The position numbers were made by a program, and so were the translations under genes. DNA of 12,733 nt from Clostridia bacterium. GTDB taxonomy: Bacteria; Bacillota; Clostridia; UBA1381; UMGS1253. The notes under the pieces are model-generated. The model saw nothing but the letters and a program-made list of their open reading frames with translations, was not told where the DNA came from and searched no databases. Positions 1 through 6,124 of the stretch are shown here, in pieces. The stretch covers positions 1-12,733 of the forward strand of contig JAFQPV010000112.1 of the NCBI GenBank assembly GCA_017411585.1, given 5' to 3'. Numbering within the stretch: position 1 is the stretch's first letter; each line of letters begins with the position of its first letter.

Positions 1-473
1 CTATGAGCGATTCACTCTCAATATTATTAACGCTTTTGCTTCCGATTGTTGCGGTGTTCGGTAATGCATACGCACTGAAGATGCACAAAAAAATTCCTGA
101 TTATGTAAACCACTGTGCGGTGGTGTTTGCCGTTATGTTTGTTTTAATCGGCGGTATTATCGGCAGTATGGCAATAAAATTCGTGCTGTTTATGCTTGCG
201 GGGCTTATAGTTGTAAACTTCCTCGCATCAAGCCTTAACAGTCTTATTACAAGTATTTTCCCTCTGTTCATGAGGGGCAAGGTTAATTCAGGCATGTATG
301 CAGGTATTTTAAACGGATTTTGCTATCTCGGAAGCACCATCAGCTCATACGGACTCGGTGCAATAGCAGACCATTTCGGCTGGTCAGCCGTGTTTATAAC
401 GCTTCTTGCATTCTGCCTTGCGGCATGCGTTGTATGGGCGATATATTCAGGCTATAAAAAAGCATTGAAATAA
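1..473 (+). CDS. MFS transporter, C-terminal part (5' end outside window)
   Basis: This reading frame is open to the left edge, so the first ATG at position 3 is probably an internal methionine. The visible 156 residues are very hydrophobic, with about five membrane segments near residues 5-27, 38-56, 58-78, 95-117 and 124-148, and a short lysine-rich cytoplasmic tail. The stretch NGFCYLGSTISSYGLG followed by AIADHFGW matches the segment 10-11 region of major facilitator superfamily carriers, and resembles the organophosphate/sugar-phosphate antiporter branch (GlpT/UhpT-like). About half of a normal 400-450 residue carrier is visible. The substrate cannot be read from this part. It ends in TAA and is followed by a long hairpin at 487-530. 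Family assignment is fairly sure; the subfamily is a guess. Confidence 0.75.
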   Translation, partial: MSDSLSILLTLLLPIVAVFGNAYALKMHKKIPDYVNHCAVVFAVMFVLIGGIIGSMAIKFVLFMLAGLIVVNFLASSLNSLITSIFPLFMRGKVNSGMYAGILNGFCYLGSTISSYGLGAIADHFGWSAVFITLLAFCLAACVVWAIYSGYKKALK

Positions 474-486
474 TTTAAAAATAAAA

Positions 487-530
487 AATAGGGAAGTGAG
501 AATTTTATAAATTTTTCTCATTTCCCTATT
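487..530 (+). terminator. Long hairpin after the transporter gene, possible terminator
   Basis: Arms 487-502 and 515-530 pair over 16 positions (AATAGGGAAGTGAGAA with TTCTCATTTCCCTATT, one G-T wobble) around a 12-base AT-rich loop. No U-run follows the 3' arm, so it is not a classical intrinsic terminator for the plus strand. It could protect the mRNA 3' end. Its last two bases are also the first two bases of the tRNA promoter -35 box. Confidence 0.45.
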
Positions 531-557
531 GACAAAACAGATTAAATAAGTTATACT
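529..557 (+). promoter_or_regulatory. Near-consensus sigma-A promoter of tRNA-Pro
   Basis: A perfect -35 box TTGACA (529-534) is separated by 17 bases from TATACT (552-557, five of six consensus bases). Transcription would start near 564, about nine bases before the mature tRNA 5' end. The strength fits a stable-RNA gene. Confidence 0.85.
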
Positions 558-572
558 ATTATAGTGTTAAAT

Positions 573-649
573 CTGGGTGTGGCGCAGTTTGGTAGCGTGC
601 TTGAATGGGGTTCAAGAGGCCGAGAGTTCAAGTCTCTCCACTCAGACCA
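573..649 (+). tRNA. tRNA-Pro, anticodon GGG
   Basis: All four arms fold. The acceptor stem pairs CTGGGTG (573-579) with CACTCAG (639-645) with one G-T pair. The D stem is GCGC/GCGT. The anticodon stem CTTGA/TCAAG (600-604, 612-616) encloses the loop ATGGGGT, with U33 followed by anticodon GGG at 607-609 and G37 as usual for proline. The T arm is GAGAG/CTCTC with loop TTCAAGT. Discriminator A646 is followed by an encoded CCA (647-649), giving 77 bases in all. It reads proline codons CCC and CCU. It has its own promoter and terminator and appears to be a single-tRNA transcript. Confidence 0.97.
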
Positions 650-685
650 AAAATCGACATTCTTCGACAGAGGAATGTCGATTTT
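650..685 (+). terminator. Terminator of the tRNA-Pro transcript
   Basis: AAAATCGACATTC (650-662) pairs with GAATGTCGATTTT (673-685) over 13 bases with a 10-base loop. It starts directly after the encoded CCA. The 3' arm ends in four T, and the A-rich 5' side makes it usable in both directions. The last ten bases, TGTCGATTTT (676-685), recur at 727-736. Confidence 0.75.
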
Positions 686-688
686 ACT

Positions 689-753
689 TATTACCTATTC
701 ACTCTTCACTTTTCCCTAAAATACCTTGTCGATTTTTGTAGGTAATAGGTAAT
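689..753. repeat. Short inverted and tandem repeats upstream of the four-helix gene
   Basis: ATTACCTATT (690-699) is the inverse of AATAGGTAAT (744-753). The second copy lies in a tandem 7-mer, TAGGTAA twice at 739-752. The 10-base word TGTCGATTTT of the tRNA terminator recurs directly at 727-736. The AT-rich stretch 700-718 (CACTCTTCACTTTTCCC) is of low complexity. The copies are too short to define an element, but they cluster between the tRNA and the four-helix gene and may be the remains of a small repeat family. Confidence 0.5.
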
Positions 754-794
754 ATTGAATAAGGAAGAAGTTTCTTTTGAGAAGGAGAAAAATC

Positions 795-1139
795 ATGGAC
801 AGTCCGTTACTTACAAAATCAAAGCAATTTGCGTTAGATATAATAAAAGTTTGTAATAAAGTAAAAAGTGAAAAAAGAGAAAGTGTACTTACAAATCAAC
901 TTATTCGTAGTGGAACGAGTATTGGTGCTAACATTAGGGAAGCTTTTTACGGACACGGAAAGAATGATTTTATTGCTAAACTTCAAATAGCATTAAAAGA
1001 ATGTTCTGAAAGTGAATATTGGATTGAACTTCTTATTGAAAGTGAATATTATACTGATAAGACGATACTTGATAATTGTATTGAATTAAAGAAGATACTT
1101 ATTTCATCAATCAATACTGCAAAGAAAAATAATAATTAG
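795..1139 (+). CDS. Four-helix-bundle protein, 23S intervening-sequence/Avd-like family
   Basis: A 114-residue protein of almost pure helix. The family core is visible: NQLIRSGTSIGANIREAF (residues 34-51), then NDFIAKLQIALKECSESEYWIELL (57-80). This is the hallmark of the four-helix-bundle family found as open reading frames inside 23S rRNA intervening sequences, and related to the Avd accessory protein of diversity-generating retroelements. Avd is a basic pentamer that binds nucleic acid; the role of free-standing copies is unknown. The ATG at 795 is chosen over the TTG at 777 because GAAGGAG (781-787) lies seven bases before it. The gene is far more AT-rich than the PTS genes downstream, with many AAA and ATA codons, which suggests separate ancestry. 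No reverse transcriptase or variable-repeat pair is visible nearby. A weak promoter (TTGTCG-N17-TAATAT, 727-755) may drive it. The stop is TAG. Confidence 0.88.
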   Translation: MDSPLLTKSKQFALDIIKVCNKVKSEKRESVLTNQLIRSGTSIGANIREAFYGHGKNDFIAKLQIALKECSESEYWIELLIESEYYTDKTILDNCIELKKILISSINTAKKNNN

Positions 1140-1166
1140 AGTGCATCATTATTGTTCTCCTTTGCC

Positions 1167-1196
1167 AAATCCGTACACGATTGTGTACGGATTTTT
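1167..1196 (+). terminator. Strong intrinsic terminator after the four-helix gene
   Basis: AAATCCGTACAC (1167-1178) pairs perfectly with GTGTACGGATTT (1183-1194) around a GATT loop, followed by two more T. It lies 27 bases after the stop codon. Confidence 0.85.
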
Positions 1197-1210
1197 ACTT
1201 ATTTATTATT

Positions 1211-1235
1211 GCTTTGCTTTTGCAAAGCTTTTTTT
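1211..1235 (+). terminator. Second intrinsic terminator in series
   Basis: GCTTTGC (1211-1217) pairs with GCAAAGC (1222-1228) around TTTT, followed by seven T (1229-1235). Together with the hairpin at 1167-1196 it insulates ptsH from the upstream unit. No convincing sigma-A promoter could be picked in 1236-1330, so the ptsH promoter is not assigned. Confidence 0.8.
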
Positions 1236-1330
1236 ATTTTGTTTCCATCTATATTCTATCCAATGCATAAAATTCACCTGTGTGTAAAAACTAAAACTGA
1301 TTTACAAATAAACACAGAAAGGGTTGTCTT

Positions 1331-1588
1331 ATGAATCAGTTTACTTATACCTTACAGCATGATACCGGCATTCATGCCCGTCCGGCAGGATTGGTTGTAA
1401 GCGAAGCCAAAAAATACGAATGCAAAATCACATTGCAGGTGAACGGAAGAGCTGCCGATGCCAAAGGGTTGTTCGGTGTGATGGGTCTCGCGGCAAAGGG
1501 TGGCGACACAGTAACCGTAACCTGTGAAGGCAGCGATGCATCAGAAGCTTGCGCCGCACTACAGAAGCTTTTTTGCGATAATCTGTAA
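1331..1588 (+). CDS. ptsH: HPr phosphocarrier protein of the PTS
   Basis: HPr takes phosphate from Enzyme I on a histidine and passes it to sugar-specific EIIA domains in the cytoplasm. The protein has 85 residues, normal for the family. The active-site motif GIHARPAG places the phospho-acceptor at His15, with Arg17 conserved. The second landmark, where Bacillus HPr has Lys45-Ser46-Ile-Met-Gly-Val-Met, here reads AKGLFGVMG, so position 46 is glycine. Without Ser46 the protein cannot be phosphorylated at the usual site by HPr kinase, so it probably does not serve as the CcpA co-repressor. AGAAAGGG (1316-1323) is the ribosome binding site. The gene is followed after 17 bases by ptsI, a standard ptsHI pair. 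The genome could carry another HPr or Crh elsewhere. Confidence 0.95.
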   Translation: MNQFTYTLQHDTGIHARPAGLVVSEAKKYECKITLQVNGRAADAKGLFGVMGLAAKGGDTVTVTCEGSDASEACAALQKLFCDNL

Positions 1589-1605
1589 CACAGGGAGGAT
1601 TTTTT

Positions 1606-3243
1606 ATGCAAGTTCTTGACGGGCAAACCGTGTTTGGCGGCATTGCAATCGGTCCAGCCTATCTATTCACACGAAAAACACAAACCATTACCCTGGAACG
1701 CGTAGAAAATATTCACGAAGAAATTGCGCGTTTCGAACAGGCGCGCCTGCAGGCACAAGCGCAGCTGGGCGATCTGTATGAGCGCGCGCAGCTGCGTGTC
1801 GGTGAAGAAAATGCCGAAATTTTCAACATTCACGCTATGATGCTTGATGATGCTGACTACTGCAGTTCCATTACACACATCATCCGCACCCAAAGCGCCA
1901 ATGCGGAATATGCCGTCGGCGTGACAGCAGACAATTTTTCAAAACTGTTTTCCGGCATGGATGATGCCTATATGCGCGAACGTGCGGCCGATGTGCGCGA
2001 CGTTTCCGAGCGCCTTGTGCGCATATTGTCCGGCGAAACCGGCAGTGATGGGCTGCACACCCCATCCATCATTTTTGCTGATGATTTAGCACCGAGTGAA
2101 ACCGTACAGCTTGACCGAGAAAAAGTGCTTGCCTTTGTGACCGCAAAGGGCTCAAAAAATTCACACACCGCAATTTTAGCACGCACGATGAATATCCCTG
2201 CAATTATCGGTGTCGGTGCGCAAGCACTTTCTCTGACAAACGGACAAAGCGTTATCGTGGACGGCTTTTCCGGCAAGGTTTATATTAATCCGGATGCGCA
2301 AACCAAAGCTGAAATGCAGATACGTCTGCAATCGGAAACCGAAAAGAAAAATCTTTTAAAAACCCTGAAGGGTATGGAAAACAAAACCTTAGACGGGCGC
2401 ACCATTAAGCTGTATGCCAACATCGGCGGTACGGGCGATGTTGCTGAAGCACTACAAAACGATGCCGGCGGCATCGGTCTTCTACGCAGCGAATTTCTAT
2501 ACATTGGCAGAAAAGAAGCCCCCGATGAGCAAACGCAGTTTAATGCATATCGCACCATTGCACAAAGCATGGCAGGCAGACCTGTCATCATCCGCACGCT
2601 CGATATCGGCGCAGACAAAAAAGCGGATTATCTCGGTTTAGAACCCGAAGAAAACCCGGCACTCGGCTATCGTGCGGTACGCATTTGCCTGGACAGACAG
2701 GATTTATTTAAAACCCAGCTGCGCGCAATTTACCGTGCCTCCGCATTTGGCAGCATCGCCGTTATGATACCGATGATTGTCTCTGAAGATGAGGTTTTGC
2801 GCGTAAAGGAAATCATAGAGGAGGTAAAAGCGGAGCTTGATGCCGACCGAATCGATTATGCCAAAAATGTTGCCTTCGGCATTATGATAGAAACGCCTGC
2901 CGCCGCTCTTATCAGCGACCGTCTTGCAAAGCATGTAGATTTTTTCAGCATAGGTACAAACGATTTAACGCAGTATATTCTCGCTGCAGACCGACAAAAT
3001 GCAGCACTCGAGCCATATATAGACACACATCATCCCGCGCTGCTGCGCCTGATTCAATCTGTAGCGGAAAACGCACATAAAAACGGTATTTGGGTCGGTA
3101 TCTGCGGCGAGCTGGGCGCAGACCCGGACTTGACAGAATTTTTCCTTTCTATCGGCATAGACGAGCTTTCCGTTTCACCGCCGATGATTTTGCCGCTAAG
3201 ACAAAAAATAAGAAATATGAAAATCCAAGATACCATAAAATAA
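1606..3243 (+). CDS. ptsI: Phosphoenolpyruvate-protein phosphotransferase (PTS Enzyme I)
   Basis: Enzyme I autophosphorylates from phosphoenolpyruvate and charges HPr, the first step of all PTS sugar uptake. The 545-residue length is slightly short of the usual 570. Domains in order are the N-terminal HPr-binding and helical region (about 1-145), the phosphohistidine swivel domain with SKNSHTAILAR giving the active-site His187, and the PEP-binding TIM barrel (about 250-545). The barrel shows GGIGLLRSEFLY (288-299), RTLDIGADK (330-338), GIMIETPAA (425-433), FFSIGTNDLTQY (446-457) and the catalytic cysteine in GICGELG (Cys500). All key residues are present, so it should be active. AGGGAGG (1592-1598) precedes the ATG by seven bases. 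It is translated from the ptsH message and ends before a hairpin at 3259-3288. No EII permease is in the window. Confidence 0.97.
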   Translation: MQVLDGQTVFGGIAIGPAYLFTRKTQTITLERVENIHEEIARFEQARLQAQAQLGDLYERAQLRVGEENAEIFNIHAMMLDDADYCSSITHIIRTQSANAEYAVGVTADNFSKLFSGMDDAYMRERAADVRDVSERLVRILSGETGSDGLHTPSIIFADDLAPSETVQLDREKVLAFVTAKGSKNSHTAILARTMNIPAIIGVGAQALSLTNGQSVIVDGFSGKVYINPDAQTKAEMQIRLQSETEKKNLLKTLKGMENKTLDGRTIKLYANIGGTGDVAEALQNDAGGIGLLRSEFLYIGRKEAPDEQTQFNAYRTIAQSMAGRPVIIRTLDIGADKKADYLGLEPEENPALGYRAVRICLDRQDLFKTQLRAIYRASAFGSIAVMIPMIVSEDEVLRVKEIIEEVKAELDADRIDYAKNVAFGIMIETPAAALISDRLAKHVDFFSIGTNDLTQYILAADRQNAALEPYIDTHHPALLRLIQSVAENAHKNGIWVGICGELGADPDLTEFFLSIGIDELSVSPPMILPLRQKIRNMKIQDTIK

Positions 3244-3258
3244 TTAAAAAAATACAAA

Positions 3259-3300
3259 AGCAACACTCTGGATTGGACGAGTGTTGCTCTTTATTTTCTT
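3259..3300 (+). terminator. Terminator of the ptsHI operon
   Basis: AGCAACACTC (3259-3268) pairs with GAGTGTTGCT (3279-3288) around a 10-base loop, followed by the T-rich tract CTTTATTTTCTT. Confidence 0.75.
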
Positions 3301-3310
3301 CATATTTTTC

Positions 3311-3339
3311 TTGTCTATATATACATTCTGTGTTAAAAT
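3311..3339 (+). promoter_or_regulatory. Probable sigma-A promoter of the SLH/beta-propeller operon
   Basis: TTGTCT (3311-3316), a 17-base spacer and TAAAAT (3334-3339) lie between the ptsHI terminator and the start codon at 3371. The -35 matches four and the -10 five of six consensus bases. Confidence 0.6.
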
Positions 3340-3370
3340 AAGATAAAATACCTCAACGGGAGGAATAGAC

Positions 3371-4375
3371 ATGAAAAAACTATGCAGTATTCTGATTGTG
3401 CTTTGCATGGTATTGCAAGCAGGCACCATATTTGCCTATGATGATGCCGCGCTCAGTGCAGCACAAACGCTCTACACACTTGGCCTTTTAAAAGGCAACT
3501 CTGACACATTTAGTGCAGAAGGTATGGAGTTAGACAGAACCGCAACCCGCGCGGAAATTTCTGTTACCATCACACGTATGCTTGGTAAGGATGAAAAAGC
3601 GCGCTATCAACAAAACGCGCATCCGTTCACAGATGTACCGGACTGGGCAAGTGATTACGTCGGGTGGCTATACGAAAACTACTTGGTCAACGGTGCTTCA
3701 GACACTTATTTCGGCGCCAATGATATCGCATCTGTGCAACAGTTTTGTACAATGATGCTGCGTGTACTCGGTTATTCGGATGCTGAGGGCGACTTTTATT
3801 ATGACAGCGCAACAAGTTTTGCACTATCCATCGGATTAATTGACAGCCAAATGCTCAACCGCTATGAGCTTGTGCGCGGAGATATGGTTAAAATTTGTTT
3901 AAACGCACTGCAATTACCAATCAAGAATTCCAATCGTCTTCTGAGTACGAAGCTCAGCGATGAAAAGGTGTTTTCAAAAGCTTTGGCTGAATCTGCAGGT
4001 TTGAATGTATCAACAAATGTGCTTGAAGGGTATTTTGCAGCAGTAGATCATAATCTGCCAGACATCAGTGCAAGCAAAAACGGCAGCACCATTCGCATCC
4101 GTATCAACGGAGATATCGAAGAATACGGTGTGCGCGTGTTCTATACCTCTAAAGCACAGCCGACCGTAACGGAAGTCCCGCTCGGCACAAGCGGCTTACA
4201 CTATGAAAAAGGTAAAATCTCTTATCTGGGCGGCGGCTTTGCAGGTTACATAGATCAACTCAGCATTTTCGGCATCACCGATACAACAGATTTGCAGATC
4301 ATTGTAATTAAGACATCCAGTGAAGACGCTTTGTATAATATTTTGGGTAAAACAAATATCACAACATTAAAATAG
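3371..4375 (+). CDS. Secreted S-layer-homology (SLH) domain protein
   Basis: A 334-residue exported protein. Residues 1-22 form a signal peptide (MKK start, hydrophobic core, likely cleavage after IFA). Three SLH-like segments follow. The first is about 27-73 (TLGLLKG, then DRTATRAEISVTITRMLG). The second is about 85-135 (PFTDVPDWASDYVGWLYENYLVNG, then CTMMLRVLGY). A divergent third covers about 140-182 (FALSIGLID, then LVRGDMVKICLNAL). SLH domains bind pyruvylated secondary cell-wall polymer, so this should be non-covalently wall-bound. The C-terminal part (about 230-334) looks beta-rich with alternating polar and hydrophobic residues and is not a domain I recognise. GGGAGG (3358-3363) lies seven bases before the ATG, and the beta-propeller gene starts 16 bases after the TAG stop. 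The N-terminal half resembles that of the minus-strand protein at 7450-9381. Confidence 0.85.
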   Translation: MKKLCSILIVLCMVLQAGTIFAYDDAALSAAQTLYTLGLLKGNSDTFSAEGMELDRTATRAEISVTITRMLGKDEKARYQQNAHPFTDVPDWASDYVGWLYENYLVNGASDTYFGANDIASVQQFCTMMLRVLGYSDAEGDFYYDSATSFALSIGLIDSQMLNRYELVRGDMVKICLNALQLPIKNSNRLLSTKLSDEKVFSKALAESAGLNVSTNVLEGYFAAVDHNLPDISASKNGSTIRIRINGDIEEYGVRVFYTSKAQPTVTEVPLGTSGLHYEKGKISYLGGGFAGYIDQLSIFGITDTTDLQIIVIKTSSEDALYNILGKTNITTLK

Positions 4376-4391
4376 GGGAGGGAAACCGCAT

Positions 4392-5975
4392 ATGAAAAAG
4401 ACTCTTATTATAATTTCTCTGTTACTTTGCTTCTGTATGTTGACGGCGGTTTCCGTCGGCGCAATTACACCGACATTGCGCTACAGCAACGCCGGCACAT
4501 TGGGGCTTTGGACGGAAGAAAGCTACTACAATGGACCGATTGTTGACGACTTAGATAACGACGGTGCACTCGAAATCATTTTTTCCAATTATTCTATTAC
4601 CGTATTAAATGCCGCAGACGGGCAGGTAGAATGGAAAGTAAATTCCGGGCACGACCGCAATACCCCCTTTGCCGAATTCGGTATGAGCGTGGGCTATACT
4701 TGGTGCGATGCCGTTGTAACGGATTTGGAAGGCGACGGTCTTAAAGAAGTTATTACTGTGCATGGTAATGGCACAATTTCTGTACTCGATCACAACGGTT
4801 ATTTTAAACCGGGTTGGCCGCAATGTCCCGGTCCGTATGCCGGCAGAAGCTTAGAAGCCGCAGATTTAGACTTGGACGGTAGAAAAGAAATCATTGTCGG
4901 CTATGGTCTGGAGGGCCCAAACAGCGTATATGTTTATAACTGCACCGGTACACTCTTGCCCGGTTGGCCACAATTAAACGCAGCAAACCACGGCATTGTC
5001 GGCTTCAGCGCCGGAATTTACACAGACACCATCTCTGTTTCCGACTTGGATGGCGACGGTGACAAGGAAATCATCGCACCAACAGACGTATCTCATATTT
5101 CCGCATTCCATCATGACGGAACACCGGTACTTGCAAATCCGGATGTATACGGTGGTCGTTATTGGGGTCAAATTGCGCTCTATGAAGACTACAATTCGGA
5201 AATCCGAGGCGAAAACGGCGGCTGGGGCTGGGATGTAAACGGCACCGAAAAAAGAGAAGAGCTCTACAAAGGTGAGTTCGGACACGGTGTTTCCCGCCCA
5301 ATTGATTTAGACGGCAACGGCACAGAGGAAATTGTGGTCAGCACAATTATGTGTAATCGTAAATACGCACCGGTCTACCCACCTTCGGAATATATGACAA
5401 TCTGCATTTTAAACAATGACCGTACACGCTATAATAACCCTGCGTTGGATGCAGACTGGACGGTGTTGCCGACCGATTTAGGTAAACCGCTCGTTCAAAA
5501 TGCAATTTCGCTTCCGTCTCACGTATTTCAAGTCCCTGTCATCTCCGATTTAGACGGCGACGGCAAATACGAAATCTTGTTCAATTCCTACAACGGCAAG
5601 GTGCACTGCTTCACTATGGATAAACGCGAACCGTATGCATGGCCGTACAGCTTGACAAAGCGTACCAGCCCGTTATATGAGTACGCAACACCTGTTGTTT
5701 GCCGCGATTTGGATTTTGACGGAAAGCAGGAAATCATTTTTGCTTCTTTCTATGACGAAACACAAGCGCTGCCGGGTATTGTACAGGGAAGCCTCTACAT
5801 TTTAAATTACGAAGGCAAGCTTATTTCTAAAACAACACTGCCGCCGGCAAAGGAAGCCTACAACAAAAACAACGGTGCGCGTAGCGCGCCGGCAGTAACT
5901 GACATCGATGGTGACGGTAGATATGAAATCATTATCAATACCCTTCACGGCGCAATTTGCGTATACGATGTATAA
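4392..5975 (+). CDS. Secreted FG-GAP/VCBS-type beta-propeller protein with eight calcium loops
   Basis: A 527-residue exported protein. Residues 1-24 are a signal peptide (MKKTLIIISLLL, cleavage near VGA). The rest is built from repeats of an aspartate calcium loop followed by a beta strand, as in integrin-alpha FG-GAP propellers: DLDNDG (53-58), DLEGDG (111-116), DLDLDG (158-163), DLDGDG (218-223), DLDGNG (305-310), DLDGDG (386-391), DLDFDG (439-444) and DIDGDG (504-509), each followed by a pattern such as KEIIV or YEILF. PGWPQ occurs twice (140-144, 190-194) in the strand after the loop. No SLH, sortase or catalytic motif is seen, so it is either released or held by a partner, plausibly the SLH protein encoded 16 bases upstream. 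The likely role is binding of sugar or protein; a lyase activity cannot be excluded. The start is set by GGGGAGGG (4375-4382), nine bases before the ATG and overlapping the upstream stop region. Confidence 0.85.
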   Translation: MKKTLIIISLLLCFCMLTAVSVGAITPTLRYSNAGTLGLWTEESYYNGPIVDDLDNDGALEIIFSNYSITVLNAADGQVEWKVNSGHDRNTPFAEFGMSVGYTWCDAVVTDLEGDGLKEVITVHGNGTISVLDHNGYFKPGWPQCPGPYAGRSLEAADLDLDGRKEIIVGYGLEGPNSVYVYNCTGTLLPGWPQLNAANHGIVGFSAGIYTDTISVSDLDGDGDKEIIAPTDVSHISAFHHDGTPVLANPDVYGGRYWGQIALYEDYNSEIRGENGGWGWDVNGTEKREELYKGEFGHGVSRPIDLDGNGTEEIVVSTIMCNRKYAPVYPPSEYMTICILNNDRTRYNNPALDADWTVLPTDLGKPLVQNAISLPSHVFQVPVISDLDGDGKYEILFNSYNGKVHCFTMDKREPYAWPYSLTKRTSPLYEYATPVVCRDLDFDGKQEIIFASFYDETQALPGIVQGSLYILNYEGKLISKTTLPPAKEAYNKNNGARSAPAVTDIDGDGRYEIIINTLHGAICVYDV

Positions 5976-5990
5976 TTTATAAGAAAACCG

Positions 5991-6025
5991 TGCCATGTAT
6001 TCCTTTTGAATACATGGCATTTTTT
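5991..6025 (+). terminator. Strong intrinsic terminator of the SLH/propeller operon
   Basis: TGCCATGTATTC (5991-6002) pairs perfectly with GAATACATGGCA (6008-6019) around CTTTT, followed by six T (6020-6025). Confidence 0.92.
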
Positions 6026-6069
6026 ATAGAATTTATAAAAATCATCACTTTATAATGTCACATTTTTTC

Positions 6070-6098
6070 AAGACAAGCACATATAAAACAGGTATAAT
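6070..6098 (+). promoter_or_regulatory. Sigma-A promoter of the FAD oxidoreductase gene
   Basis: AAGACA (6070-6075), a 17-base spacer and a perfect TATAAT (6093-6098) lie 27 bases before the start codon at 6125. A second TATAAT at 6051-6056 lacks a convincing -35 box. Confidence 0.7.
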
Positions 6099-6124
6099 TA
6101 ATCTAAAGCAAAGGAGCGATGAGA

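Noticed and set aside
777..794. TTG start giving six extra residues on the four-helix protein
   Set aside because: The ribosome binding site GAAGGAG lies inside this extension and points to the ATG at 795.
795..1139. A diversity-generating retroelement around the Avd-like gene
   Set aside because: No reverse transcriptase, template repeat or variable repeat is visible in the window.
1152..1334. A 60-residue open frame between the four-helix gene and ptsH
   Set aside because: It spans two intrinsic terminators, lacks a ribosome binding site and is low complexity.
4330..4375. Similar C-terminal ends of the two SLH proteins (ITTLK and STILK)
   Set aside because: Only a few residues are shared and no sorting signal of this kind is known to me, so chance is sufficient.
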